Source of the DNA: Streptomyces sp. Tue 6430
GTDB lineage: Bacteria; Actinomycetota; Actinomycetes; Streptomycetales; Streptomycetaceae
NCBI GenBank assembly: GCA_021568835.1
Contig: JAKGSH010000010.1
Span: forward strand, 2,914,001 to 2,978,000
Reading direction: 5' to 3'
DNA: 64,000 nt
Shown here: one piece after another, positions 45,446-54,140 of the stretch
How the letters are laid out: each line of letters begins with the position of its first letter
How positions within the stretch are numbered: the stretch's first letter is position 1
Translations under genes and position numbers: made by a program
Notes under the pieces: generated by a model
Told to the model about the DNA's origin: nothing
What the model saw: the letters and a program-made list of their open reading frames with translations, nothing else
Database searches by the model: none

Positions 45446-46404
45446 AGCTACGGAAAGCAATCCCGGCTGTCGCGCTGCTGGTCATGACGACCTTGGTGAC
45501 CGCGTGCGGGGCGCAGGAGGAGGGACAGGAAACCGGCGGAAGAGCATCGAAGCAGGTCACCATGAATGAGCAGCAGGCGATCGACCGGGCAGAGGACATC
45601 ATCCACCAGGCGGTGGACAGCATGTCCCCCAAGCCGACACTGGAGCGCATGGGCGCCGCGCCCGTCGGCTCCTGCATCGCCAGGGACGACCACGGCCCTG
45701 ACGACCGCGTGCAGGTCACCCTTGTCTACAAACTGACCGGCGTTCCGGGGCCGGAAGCCCAGAACCTCGTGCGGCAGGCCCGGGACGCCTGGTTGAAGCA
45801 GGGCTACAGGTACAACTCGGGCGAGGTCGACTGGTCCAGCCCGTTTCCTGCGGTCTACATGCGTACGGAGCCTGACGACTTCTGGATGGACGCCTTGACC
45901 GGCGTCGTGGATCGAGCCAAGGGCGAGGGCCTCGCCTCTCTCAAGGTGACATCGCCCTGCTTCCTCCCACCGGAAAAGTCCTCGGCGTCGACCGCGGCCG
46001 ACCCCGCCGCGCTGGAGACCCTGCAGGCCGACGATCCCGCCACGCACCGTGCCCTCGGCCACTCCAGCCGGATCTACGACGCCCTGCGGGTCAGGTCCGC
46101 GCCGACACAGCCTGGGGAAGGCCTCAGCACGGTCCGGGACGAGTCCGGGATCTCGGTCCATCACACCTGGTCGACCGAGCCTCTGCCGGAGGACGAGAGG
46201 GTACGGGCATTGGCACGCGCGCAGGCGTACTTCCAGAGCGCGGGATGGAGCGTGCGCCACGTGCCGACGCATGGGGGCACCCCCGCCGTCGTCGCCCGCC
46301 ACCCTGAAGAGGGCACGATCGCACAGGCCGCGGCCTCGGCCACCGGCGCGGTGCGCGTCGCGGTCACGACGCCCCTCAACGGTCCGGCGTCAGCAGCCGT
46401 ATGA
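45442..46404 (+). CDS. lipoprotein of the hydrolase cassette
   Basis: A 320-residue protein with a lipoprotein signal VKLRKAIPAVALLVMTTLVTACG: basic start, hydrophobic core, lipobox LVTAC. The mature part contains two similar-looking alpha-beta halves (NEQQAIDRAEDIIHQAVDSM and later ERVRALARAQAYFQSAGWSV), with no enzyme motif. GTG 45442 overlaps the hydrolase stop (GTGA) and has GGAGG upstream, so it is translated in step with the hydrolase. Outer-surface anchoring next to a putative exported hydrolase makes an immunity or tethering role possible; that is inference. Confidence 0.8.
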   Translation: MKLRKAIPAVALLVMTTLVTACGAQEEGQETGGRASKQVTMNEQQAIDRAEDIIHQAVDSMSPKPTLERMGAAPVGSCIARDDHGPDDRVQVTLVYKLTGVPGPEAQNLVRQARDAWLKQGYRYNSGEVDWSSPFPAVYMRTEPDDFWMDALTGVVDRAKGEGLASLKVTSPCFLPPEKSSASTAADPAALETLQADDPATHRALGHSSRIYDALRVRSAPTQPGEGLSTVRDESGISVHHTWSTEPLPEDERVRALARAQAYFQSAGWSVRHVPTHGGTPAVVARHPEEGTIAQAAASATGAVRVAVTTPLNGPASAAV

Positions 46405-46485
46405 CAGCCGGCCCCACGTGCCGCGGGCGCGGGGTCCGTACGGTCTTCGGCCCTGTCTCGTGTTCGGTGGTGCCGGAGTGTGCCG

Positions 46486-46740
46486 CTATCCGAGGAGGAT
46501 GCGGTAGGGAAGAAATATGAAGCCTGCTCGTCCGTGCATCTGGCGCGCGATCCGCTTGGTCTTGGTGTTGACGCCCTGGTGGGGCCGTTGCTGTACGGAA
46601 GCGTAAGCGCGGCGATCACGGCGTCGCGGTCTCGGTCCAGGGCTCGGGCCTGACCGCACGGCCCGCATCCGTACCTCTTCCCGACGCCTGCGCTGCTCGG
46701 GGGTCAGCCGCCCCCCCGTCCGGATACCGCACCCCTTCGG
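46486..46740 (-). mobile_element. ISL3-type and IS630-type transposase remnants
   Basis: On the minus strand the end reads NTKTKRIARQMHGRAGFIF and LPYRILLG, the typical C-terminus of ISL3-family transposases (about 46486-46569). Upstream, VRYPDGG and RLTPEQRRRREEVRMRAV (about 46655-46735) is the start of an IS630-type transposase, with a frame break in the seven-C run at 46711-46717. Both are short debris. Confidence 0.6.
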
Positions 46741-47005
46741 CGTATTCCTCCTGGGGCACCGGACTCCGGTAGGAGACCACGAGAGACGCCGCGTCCAACC
46801 GCCGGAACGGTTTGACCAGCACCTCGACCGCGAGACCAATCACATCCTCCGGATCGAGCACCGAGGAGCCAACCAGATGGCATCGCTTCCTCCGCTCGTC
46901 CGCCCGCGGCCTCCCGCTGGCCTCCCACGCCTTGTCCTTGTGGCCGGCTGCGGCTATCCGGTGAAACCCAAGTCGCGGCCAGGTTTCAACGAACCAGGTC
47001 GCGGT
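46741..47005 (-). other. open reading stretch of unknown origin at the island edge
   Basis: An open frame reads LDPEDVIGLAVEVLVKPFRR and LDAASLVVSYRSPVPQEE on the minus strand and has coding-like composition, but no start with a ribosome binding site is evident and it merges into transposase debris. I do not recognise it; it may be a fragment of a small gene. Confidence 0.3.
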
Positions 47006-47039
47006 GGGGCCCTTCGTCGTTGTCCGTCCCGGTTTCCGT
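47006..47039. repeat. right copy of 34-bp island-flanking direct repeat
   Basis: Matches 40659-40692 at 32 of 34 positions. It does not extend into tRNA sequence. Ordinary core-type sequence resumes beyond it. Confidence 0.8.
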
Positions 47040-47058
47040 GGTCGGGACTCTCGCGCCG

Positions 47059-47091
47059 TGGTCGGGGCGGGTCGCGGTCGGGGCGGGTCGC
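47059..47091. repeat. 16-bp tandem repeat
   Basis: GGTCGGGGCGGGTCGC occurs twice in tandem (47060-47075, 47076-47091), with a related fragment near 47115, in the leader of the following gene. Confidence 0.6.
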
Positions 47092-47258
47092 GGTCGAAGT
47101 GGACTGCGGGCAGGGGCGGGTCGCGAGCCGTGGGCACCCTCTGGGGGAACCTCCTCCCGTGTGGCACCCGTTGATCACGGGGATGCGCCATTCTTGAGCC
47201 CGGCGCCGGGACAGCGGTGCCGCTGTGACAGTTCCTGGTTCGACGAGGTGCATTCCGC

Positions 47259-49694
47259 GTGAAGTCCGGTTCGACGCTGACGACATGGCTGAGCGGCCTC
47301 GACGGTTCCCGTCTGGCACGCGTGCTCGGAGCGCGGAGGGACGCCATGTCCCCTCCGGAGCCGCGCACGGTGGGGGAACTGGCGGACCGCCTCCAGCGCC
47401 CGGGGTCGGTGGCCCTGTCCCTGCAGCGGCTCGCGCTGCCGCACTTCCAGGTGGCCGAGGCGCTCGTGGCGCTGGGCGCGCCCGCGTCGCGCGATGCCCT
47501 GGGAGAACTGCTGGGGGCGACGGACGGGGAAGCCGCTCGCGACCTGGACGCCGTGCTGGATGTGCTGGCCGATCACGCCCTGGTCTGGCCGGACGGCTCG
47601 GGCGAGCTCCACGTGGCCGGATCGTTGCACCAGGTGTGGGACGCGCCCCTGGGGCTGGACGCTCCGCTGGAGGAGCTGCTCGCGGACACGACCTCCGACG
47701 AGCTGCGCGGCATGCTGGCGGCACTGGGCGTCAGGCCGCCGGGTGTCAAGCAGCAGCGGCTGGCCGCGCTGGTGGACCACCACAGCGACCCGCAACAGGT
47801 GGTCTCCGTGATCGCCGGCGCCCCCGAGGCGGCCCGCGAGCTGCTCGAACGCCGAGCGGCGGGTGCGTCGGGGCAGCCGCGGTTCGCCGTGTTCGGCACC
47901 GCCGGCGACGGCCTCGAACCGGGTGAGCGATGGGCGCTGGAGCGAGGGCTCCTGGTCCAGGACCGTCACTACTACGGCCCGTCCCGGATGCCGGCCGAGG
48001 TGGCGCTCGCGCTGCGCGGGCCGGGCCGGCACGCCCCGTTCGACCCCGTCCCGCCTTCCGCGCGCTGCGCGCCCGTCACCTCTCGGGAGGTGGACCACGA
48101 GGCGTCCGCCGCGGCCACGGCGTTCGCGTCCCGTGCCGTCTCGGTCCTGTCGGTCTGCTCGGCGACCGCGCCGGCCCGGCTGAAGTCCGGTGGGATCGGC
48201 GCGCGTGAACTGGCCCGGATCGGCAAGGCCGCGCAGGCCGACGACGCCGTCGTACGCCTCGTTCTCGAGACCGCGCACGCCGCCGGGCTGATGAGCCCGG
48301 ACGGCGATCGCGTGACGCCCACCGAGGCGTACGACGCCTGGGCGGAACAGGAGCCTCCGGAGCAGTTCGCCGTCCTGCTCCAGGCATGGCGGAACCTGCC
48401 GCTCACCCCGGCCCAGGCGCGCGACGAGGACGGCAAGGCCCTTCCCGCTCTCGCGGGAGCACCCCCGTGCAACGGCTGCGTACAGGCCCGCCACGGGCTG
48501 TTGGCCGCGGCCGAACGGCTCCCGGCCGGGCAGGGCGCGACGGTCGCCTCGGATCTGGGCTCCCTCATCACCTGGCACCGCCCGCTCGCCCATCCGTCGC
48601 CCACGGACGGCACACCGTTCGCCACCGTGATCCGTGAGGCCGAGCTCCTCGGCGTGCTCGCGCGCGGCGCTCTGTCCGCCCTCGGCATCCACCTGTGGAC
48701 CGGTGACACGGAGTTGCTGGACTTCGAGTGCCGGCGGCTGCTGCCCCCGGCCACCACGACGGCGCGGATCGGCGCCGACCTCACCGCCGTCGTCACCGGC
48801 ACACCGTCCGCGCGGCTGGCCTCGCTCCTGGACTCCGTCGCCGACCGGGAGACCAGCGGCACGGCATCGGTGTGGCGGTTCAGCGCCGGCAGCATCCGCC
48901 GGGCACTGGACGCCGGCCTCGTCCGCGACGACATCACGGCCGACCTGGCCGCTGTCGCCGCCGGGCCCCTGCCCCAGCCGCTGTCCTACCTGATCGCCGA
49001 CATCGCACGCGGCCACGGGCGCGTGCGCGTCTCCCCCGCCGCCTGCGTCGTCCACGGCGCCGAGCCCGCCCTCCTGGCCGAACTCGCCGCCCACCGCAGG
49101 CTCGCCAGGCTCGGGCTGCGGCAGCTGGCGCCGACGGTGCTGATCAGCCGCAGCCCGCTCGACGCGACCCTCGCCGCGCTCCGCGCCGAGGGGTACGCGC
49201 CCGTCGCCGAGACGGCCGAGGGCACGGTACGGATCGAGAGAGCCTGGTCCCAGCAGGCCGCCGCTCCCGTGCCGGCTCCGCGCGGCACCGGCACGCCGGC
49301 CGGTGGCCGGATCGCCGCCGCAGGCGGGGCGAACGCGTCCGCCCCCGTCGACCCGGGCGCCTTGGCGGTCCGGTTGCTGAAGGCCCCGCCGACGCTTCCC
49401 GACCCCGCGCCGTTCGTCGGCGGAAGGCCCTTCGCCACGGACACCGAGGAGATCGTCTCAGGATGGGCGAAGCACCTGCCGTACAGCGACGTCCGCCAGC
49501 TCGCCCACGCCATCGACACCGGCGGGCCCATCACCGTCGAGTACGTCGCCACCTCGGGGAACCGGACGGTGCGCACCCTCAGCCACCTCGAGCTCGACCC
49601 GCCCTACCTCGAAGCCTGGTGCCATCTGCGGGACGACGGGCGCGTCTTCACCCTCTCCCGTATCCACGGCGTCATGGGTCTCATGCCCGAATGA
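47259..49694 (+). CDS. helicase C-terminal-domain protein (XPB/Ssl2 partner type)
   Basis: An 811-residue protein common in streptomycetes, annotated as helicase C-terminal/XPB N-terminal-like (Helicase_C_3). There is no Walker A or DEAD/DEAH box, so it is not itself a helicase. The N-terminus has several winged-helix-like blocks (LADRLQRPGSVALSLQRLALPHFQVAEALVALG), the middle LTSREV-like and PPATTTARIGADLTAVVTGTPSARLASLLDSVADRET segment is the conserved family core, and the end (GPITVEYVATSGNRTVRTLSHLELDPPYLEAWCHLRDDGRVFTLSRI, given here in part only) resembles a WYL ligand-binding domain. A role with an XPB-like helicase in DNA repair is suggested by the family. GTG 47259 with GAGG upstream. 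Confidence 0.8.
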   Translation: MKSGSTLTTWLSGLDGSRLARVLGARRDAMSPPEPRTVGELADRLQRPGSVALSLQRLALPHFQVAEALVALGAPASRDALGELLGATDGEAARDLDAVLDVLADHALVWPDGSGELHVAGSLHQVWDAPLGLDAPLEELLADTTSDELRGMLAALGVRPPGVKQQRLAALVDHHSDPQQVVSVIAGAPEAARELLERRAAGASGQPRFAVFGTAGDGLEPGERWALERGLLVQDRHYYGPSRMPAEVALALRGPGRHAPFDPVPPSARCAPVTSREVDHEASAAATAFASRAVSVLSVCSATAPARLKSGGIGARELARIGKAAQADDAVVRLVLETAHAAGLMSPDGDRVTPTEAYDAWAEQEPPEQFAVLLQAWRNLPLTPAQARDEDGKALPALAGAPPCNGCVQARHGLLAAAERLPAGQGATVASDLGSLITWHRPLAHPSPTDGTPFATVIREAELLGVLARGALSALGIHLWTGDTELLDFECRRLLPPATTTARIGADLTAVVTGTPSARLASLLDSVADRETSGTASVWRFSAGSIRRALDAGLVRDDITADLAAVAAGPLPQPLSYLIADIARGHGRVRVSPAACVVHGAEPALLAELAAHRRLARLGLRQLAPTVLISRSPLDATLAALRAEGYAPVAETAEGTVRIERAWSQQAAAPVPAPRGTGTPAGGRIAAAGGANASAPVDPGALAVRLLKAPPTLPDPAPFVGGRPFATDTEEIVSGWAKHLPYSDVRQLAHAIDTGGPITVEYVATSGNRTVRTLSHLELDPPYLEAWCHLRDDGRVFTLSRIHGVMGLMPE

Positions 49695-49695
49695 C

Positions 49696-49737
49696 GGGTG
49701 CCGGGTGCCGGGTGACAGGTGACAGGTGACAGGTGAC
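49696..49737. repeat. heptanucleotide tandem repeat, six units
   Basis: Six consecutive 7-mers, GGGTGCC twice, GGGTGAC once and AGGTGAC three times, directly after the stop of the helicase-C protein and before a small gene. They also supply its ribosome binding site. Confidence 0.85.
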
Positions 49738-49740
49738 GGG

Positions 49741-49989
49741 ATGGCTGAACGACCGAACGGCCGCACGGCCTTCACCGCGGTCTCCCGGGACGCGCCCACG
49801 TCCGGGCCGGCCGGGTGGCCGGAGCAGGCGCCGAACCCGAAGGACGTCCCGGGCACGCTGTTCCTCGGCGGCGGCGCCCCCGTCACCGCGCAGGGCGCCC
49901 CGGTCGCGGGCACCGGCGTCGCGGGCGCGTCCTCCGGCGACCCGGACGAGAGGTTCGCGCGGGCCGGGGGCGCGGCGCTCGGCCGCTGA
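49741..49989 (+). CDS. small hypothetical protein
   Basis: An 82-residue frame, MAERPNGRTAFTAVSRDAP..., with almost every third codon position G or C, which supports real coding. GGTGACGGG from the heptad repeat precedes ATG 49741. The sequence is Pro/Gly/Ala-rich with no motif, signal or membrane segment. Function unknown; it could also be a recent open frame in GC-rich spacer. Confidence 0.45.
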   Translation: MAERPNGRTAFTAVSRDAPTSGPAGWPEQAPNPKDVPGTLFLGGGAPVTAQGAPVAGTGVAGASSGDPDERFARAGGAALGR

Positions 49990-50058
49990 CCCGCACCGGT
50001 ACCCGCCCCCGCACCGGTCCGCACGGACACCGGCGTCGCCCCGTGCCCGGCGGCCCGC

Positions 50059-52217
50059 TCAGCGGCTGATGCGCACCGGCTTCGTCTCCGTCACCTGGTC
50101 GATCTCCGAGGCGCGCACGGTCACGCTCATCTCCCAGGTGCCGGGGAGGGGCAGGTTGACGGCGTCGGCGGCCCAGTAGCCGCCCCGGTCGGTGAGCTTC
50201 GCGTCGAGCGGGCCGATGTCCTGGCCGGGGAGGCTGAAGGACATGCGGAGTTCGGGGACACTGGCGAAGCCGCCGTCGGGGCCGTAGACCACGGCCTGCA
50301 CCGCGTTCTCGCCGACCCGGCCCGGATCGAGGGTGATCTGCACGCTGCCCCGCGCGCCGGGGGCACCGGGGGCGCTCATGTCGAAGGGGACCGTGGTCAC
50401 GGAGGCGGCGGGCAGCCCGATCGACTGCTCGGAGGCCGCCGCCTCCGCCTCCGCACGGCCGGGGAGGGTGCCCGTCAGCACGGTCGTGAGCCCGAGGACG
50501 ACGACGGAGACGGCGACCTCCGCGAGGACGGACCGGCGCAGGGCACGGCGGTGGGCGTCCTCGGCCGGGGTGGGGGACGGGGCGAGAGGGGCGCCGTCGG
50601 GGGCAGGGGCCCTTCCGACGGGGCGGGGGCCCGCGCGGGCGTCCGCACGGACACCTCCTCCTTCGCCGGAGCGCCGACCGCCGCCGCCACCCTCACCTCC
50701 GCCGTGGTCCTCACCTTGACCTCCGCCTTCGCCTCCGCCTCCGCCTCCGCCTTCGTCTCTGTCCCCGTCTCCTTCTCCGCCGTCGTCTCCATCTCCTTCA
50801 CCGTCACCTTCGCGTCGTCCTTCGGCTCGCCCCTCGCCCCGCTCTCCCCCGCATCCGGCGTCTCCACCTCCCGCACGCCCGTGCGTGGCGCCTCCGCTCT
50901 CACCAGCCGTCCCGTCCACCGCCTCGACCAGGCGCCCGCCAGGAGCAGCAGGCCCACCGCCCCCAGCTTGGCCAGGAGGGTCCGGCCGTACGCCGTGTCC
51001 GTCAGGGCGCCGAGGGTGCCGAGGCCGCGCCATGCCTGGTAGACGCCGGTCACCGCGAGGACGGCGACCGAGGTGGCGGCGAGCCGGGAGAAGCGGGCGG
51101 CCGCGGCGGCCGGGAGGGTGCCGCGGCGGAGCAGGGTGAGCAGGGCGGTGAGGCCGCCGAACCACACCGCCATGGCCAGCAGGTGCAGCACCGAGGAGGC
51201 CATCGCGGCCGGGACCTGGATGCCGGCCGAGGCGTGTTCGGCCGCGGCCCAGGTCAGGCCGAGGCCCACAGCCAGGACGAGGCCGGTGGCGCGGGTCGCC
51301 CGGGTGGGCCGTTCGCGGCCGCGTTGCCGCAGCAGCAGGACGGCGGCCCCGGCCAGCAGGAGCAGCCGGGCGGCCAGGGCGATGCCGGGCCGGCCGGAGA
51401 GGGTCCGGGCGAGGCCGGAGGGGTCGAGGGTCTGGGCGGGGCCGGCGCCGGTCTCGTAGGGGGAGCGCAGCAGGAGCAGCAGGACCGTCGACGCGGTGAA
51501 CGTCCACCAGCCGGCCACGAGGAGTCCGCGCAGCGGCCGGACGTCCGGCGGGCGGCACAGGGCGACGAAGGCGGCCGTGCCGATGAGCAGGGCGGCGGCG
51601 CCGTACGCCAGCCAGCGGCCGAGCTTGTGCAGGCCTGCGGTGGCCGAATCCTCGACGGGGCCGCCGGGGCCGCCGGGGAGGGCGGCCGGGGTCGGGGAGG
51701 GCGCGCCGATCGAGAACGTGAAGGCGCCGGCGATGGGGTGGCTGTCCGCCGACACGACCCGCCAGGCCACGGTGAAGGTGCCGGTCCCGAGCCGGGCCGG
51801 GAGGGTGACGCGGGCGGTGTCGGACCTGCCGTCGGCGTGCTGTGGCTCGCCCGTCCCGACGCGCCCGTTGCGGGGGTCGAAGACGCGGAAGCTGTCGTCG
51901 ATCAGGCCGACGGACTCGGTGAAGGTCAGGGTGATGCTGCGGGGGGCGGTCGCGAGGACGGACCCGTCGGCGGGGTCGGCGTCGCGGAGGGCGGCGTGGG
52001 CCGACGCCTGGCCGGCGCCGCCGAGGAGGAGCAGGACCAGGGCGGTGCCGAGCAGCACCAGCCCCCGCCACCCCCGGACGCCGCCTCCGCCCCGGCCGTC
52101 GCGTGCACCGCGCCGTCGCCCGCCGTCCTGCCCGACGGCCACGTCACCGCGCCCTCGTCCGCCGTCGGGCCCGCCCGCGTCACCGCGCCGGCTCACGCCA
52201 CCACGCCCCTCGTCCAC
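50059..52217 (-). CDS. CopC-CopD-type copper protein with FixH-like tail, apparent frameshift
   Basis: About 719 residues when repaired. Order: N-terminal signal/anchor, CopC domain (AHAALRDADPADGSVLATAP, then SDTARVTLPARLGTGTFTV and DSHPIAGAFTF, with the N-terminal His typical of copper binding), eight or so membrane helices of CopD (LGRWLAYGAAALLIGTAAFVA, VLHLLAMAVWFGGLTALLTLL), a long Lys/Glu/Ala low-complexity insert, a last helix, and a C-terminal beta domain (FASVPELRMSFSLPGQDIGP, YWAADAVNLPLPGTWEMSV) like FixH/YtkA. It should bind and import or buffer copper at the membrane. One base is missing around 50599-50612. The N-terminal start is uncertain; GTG 52217 is the longest. Confidence 0.82.
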
Positions 52218-52286
52218 GTCACCGCTCCGTACTTCGGACTGGGCTCCCGTGCCCGGAGGTAGGTACGGACCGTGGGGCTGTCCTGC

Positions 52287-53071
52287 TCACCACGCCGGGC
52301 GGGCCGACACCCCGCCGTCCACCACCAGGTCGTGTCCGGTGATCCAGGAGGCGAGCGGGGAGGCGAGGAAGACGCAGGCGTCGCCGACGTCCTCGGGGCG
52401 GCCGAGCCGGCCGACGGCGACCGCCTCGCGCCAGCGGCGTACGCCCTCGGGCCAGGCGTCGGCCAGGCCGTCCCGGTCGATCAGGCCGGGCGAGACGGAA
52501 TTGACGCGGATGCCGTGGGGGCCGTACTCGCGCGCCGCCGCGCGGGCGTGCAGGACGACCGCGGCCTTGGACGCGGCGTAGTGGGCGTGGCCCTCGGGCG
52601 GCGCCGCCGCCTCCACCGAGGCGATGTGGGTGACCGTGCCGCCGTCATGGGCCCGCATGACCTCGGCGGCGGCCTGGGTGCAGGCGAAGACGCTGGTCAG
52701 GTTGGTGTCGACGACCTCGCGCCAGTCGGCCGCCGTCATGCCGGGCAGGGGGTGCACGGGCTGCACGCCGGCGTTGTTGACGAGACTGGTCAGTCGTCCC
52801 CCGGTCCGTCCCGCGATCCGTTCCCCGGCCCATTCGGCGGCCTCCCGGACGAGTCGTCGGCACTCCTCCTCGTTCCGCAGATCGGCCCGGAGGACGACGG
52901 CCCGGCCCCCGCCCCCGTGATCTCGGCGGCGACGGCCCGCGCCGCCCCTACCGCCGTACGGCAGTGCAGGGCCACCGCCGCGCCCTCCTGGGCGAAGCGC
53001 AGCGCGATGCCGCGGCCGAGGACGCCGCCCGCGCCCGTGATCAGGGCCGTCCGGCCCGCCAGCAAGGTCAT
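52287..53071 (-). CDS. short-chain dehydrogenase/reductase, apparent frameshift
   Basis: A 261-residue SDR once repaired. Cofactor motif TALITGAGGVLGRGIALRFA, the structural NNAG (SLVNNAGVQPVHPLPG), catalytic Ser region (THIASVEAAAPPEG) and YxxxK in HYAASKAA, then the C-terminal RVNSVSPGLI and GHDLVVDGGV. Activity is NAD(P)-dependent oxidoreduction of an unknown carbonyl or alcohol. The N-terminal part up to GAGA and the rest are in different frames: one base is missing in the run 52906-52910. ATG 53071 overlaps the stop of the cupin gene (ATGA), so it is the last gene of the iron-box operon. Confidence 0.88.
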
Positions 53072-53541
53072 GGGCGGCACAGTCGCGCGATGTGGGCGGC
53101 CCGGTCCGGGTGACGTGCCGTCAGGGCGGCGGCGTCCCCGTGTTCGTAGGCCGCGTGGGTGAAGCCGGGGGCCATGGTGCAGCCGAAGAGGGCCCAGGCG
53201 CCGCCGGGCGTCACCCGCGCGCCCATCCAGGTGCGCGCGGGGACGGTGAGCTGCGGGTGCTGGCCGCCGAGGACGTCCGGGCCGAGCACGGCCGTGCGGG
53301 AGGTGCCGTCGGGGGCGAGGAGCAGCATGTCCAGCGGGTCGCCGAGGTAGAAGTGCCAGACCTCGTCGCCGGGGAGGCGGTGCAGGGCGGAGAAGTCGTC
53401 CGCGGTGAGCAGGGCGACGATCGCGGTTCCGGCGGGGGTGCCGTCCGGCAGTGCGGGTCCGGTCCAGGTACGGCGGAACAGGCCGCCCTCGCGGGGGATC
53501 GGCTCCAGACCGTAGTGGGCGACGAGGTCCTCCGGGGTCAC
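53068..53541 (-). CDS. cupin (DUF985 family)
   Basis: A 157-residue single-domain cupin: VTPEDLVAHYGLEPIPREGG at the start, then GDEVWHFYLGDPLDMLLL and PGGAWALFGCTMAPGF, the two conserved cupin boxes with His/Glu/Asp ligands. Known relatives bind metal or small molecules; no specific reaction can be assigned. GTG 53541 overlaps the stop of the acetyltransferase gene by four bases. Confidence 0.85.
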   Translation of the reverse strand: MTPEDLVAHYGLEPIPREGGLFRRTWTGPALPDGTPAGTAIVALLTADDFSALHRLPGDEVWHFYLGDPLDMLLLAPDGTSRTAVLGPDVLGGQHPQLTVPARTWMGARVTPGGAWALFGCTMAPGFTHAAYEHGDAAALTARHPDRAAHIARLCRP

Positions 53542-54140
53542 CCGGGGAAGGCTACCTCCCGCCGGAGGAAGGCGAGCCGGGCCGTCTTCTCCGGCAGGTG
53601 CACGTCCGGCAGGTCGATCTCCGGAAGGGTGACCACCGGTCCGGCCTCGAAGCCCTGACGGAGGAAGCGGGCGACGGCCTTCTCGTTGCGCACGTCCGGG
53701 TCGACCACCACCCGCCGCCGGTCCATCCCCACCAGCACGTACGACGCGAACACGCCCATCAGCGCCGACGACCAGCCCGGCCGCGCGCCCCCCTCCCCGG
53801 CGGGCGCGAGCAGCACGTGGACGCCGATGTCCCCGGGCTGGACCTCGTAGCACTCGCCGACCCGGTCCTGCGACGGCTCGTACGTCTGGAGCACGGCGAC
53901 GGGCTCGCCGTCCAGCTCCGCGAGGAAGGCGTGGTGGGTGTCGAGGCCGGCCATGTGGGCGTAGACGTCGGCGACCTGGTCCTTCGTCAGGCCGTTCATG
54001 CCCCAGAACACGGCCCGTTCCTCGCTCACCCAGCCGTGCACGACCGCCGCGTCGGCCTCGGCGTCGAGGGGCCGGATGCGGACGGTGCCGAAGCCCTCGG
54101 CCTCCTCCACGTGGACATGGCGGGCGTTCGCGTCAGTCAT
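53538..54140 (-). CDS. GNAT acetyltransferase, siderophore-biosynthesis (IucB/AlcB) type
   Basis: A 200-residue acyltransferase with sequence features of the IucB/RhbD family that acylate N6-hydroxylysine or similar amines in siderophore assembly: RIRPLDAEADAAVVHGWVSEERAVFWGM, GDIGVHVLLAP and a C-terminal RRVVVDPDVRNEKAVARFLRQGF with the acetyl-CoA-binding RNEKA region. Start ATG 54140 with AAGGAG six bases upstream; it overlaps the acylase stop by eight bases. Being in an operon under an iron box fits a siderophore role; the acyl acceptor is unknown. Confidence 0.85.
   Translation of the reverse strand: MTDANARHVHVEEAEGFGTVRIRPLDAEADAAVVHGWVSEERAVFWGMNGLTKDQVADVYAHMAGLDTHHAFLAELDGEPVAVLQTYEPSQDRVGECYEVQPGDIGVHVLLAPAGEGGARPGWSSALMGVFASYVLVGMDRRRVVVDPDVRNEKAVARFLRQGFEAGPVVTLPEIDLPDVHLPEKTARLAFLRREVAFPG

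Larger units (their letters stand above)
40659..47039. mobile_element. decayed integrative island at tRNA-Ser(GGA)
   Basis: About 6.4 kb between the direct repeats. Contents in order: integrase lacking its N-terminus, IS701-type fragment, truncated GntR regulator, IS630-type fragment, a complete three-gene cassette, then ISL3/IS630-type remnants. Without a working integrase start and an excisionase it is probably immobile now. The three-gene cassette is the only intact cargo. Confidence 0.8.

Noticed and set aside
49741..49989. Discarding the small frame after the helicase-C gene as noise
   Set aside because: I kept it at low confidence because third-position GC is very high and the frame has a plausible ribosome binding site.
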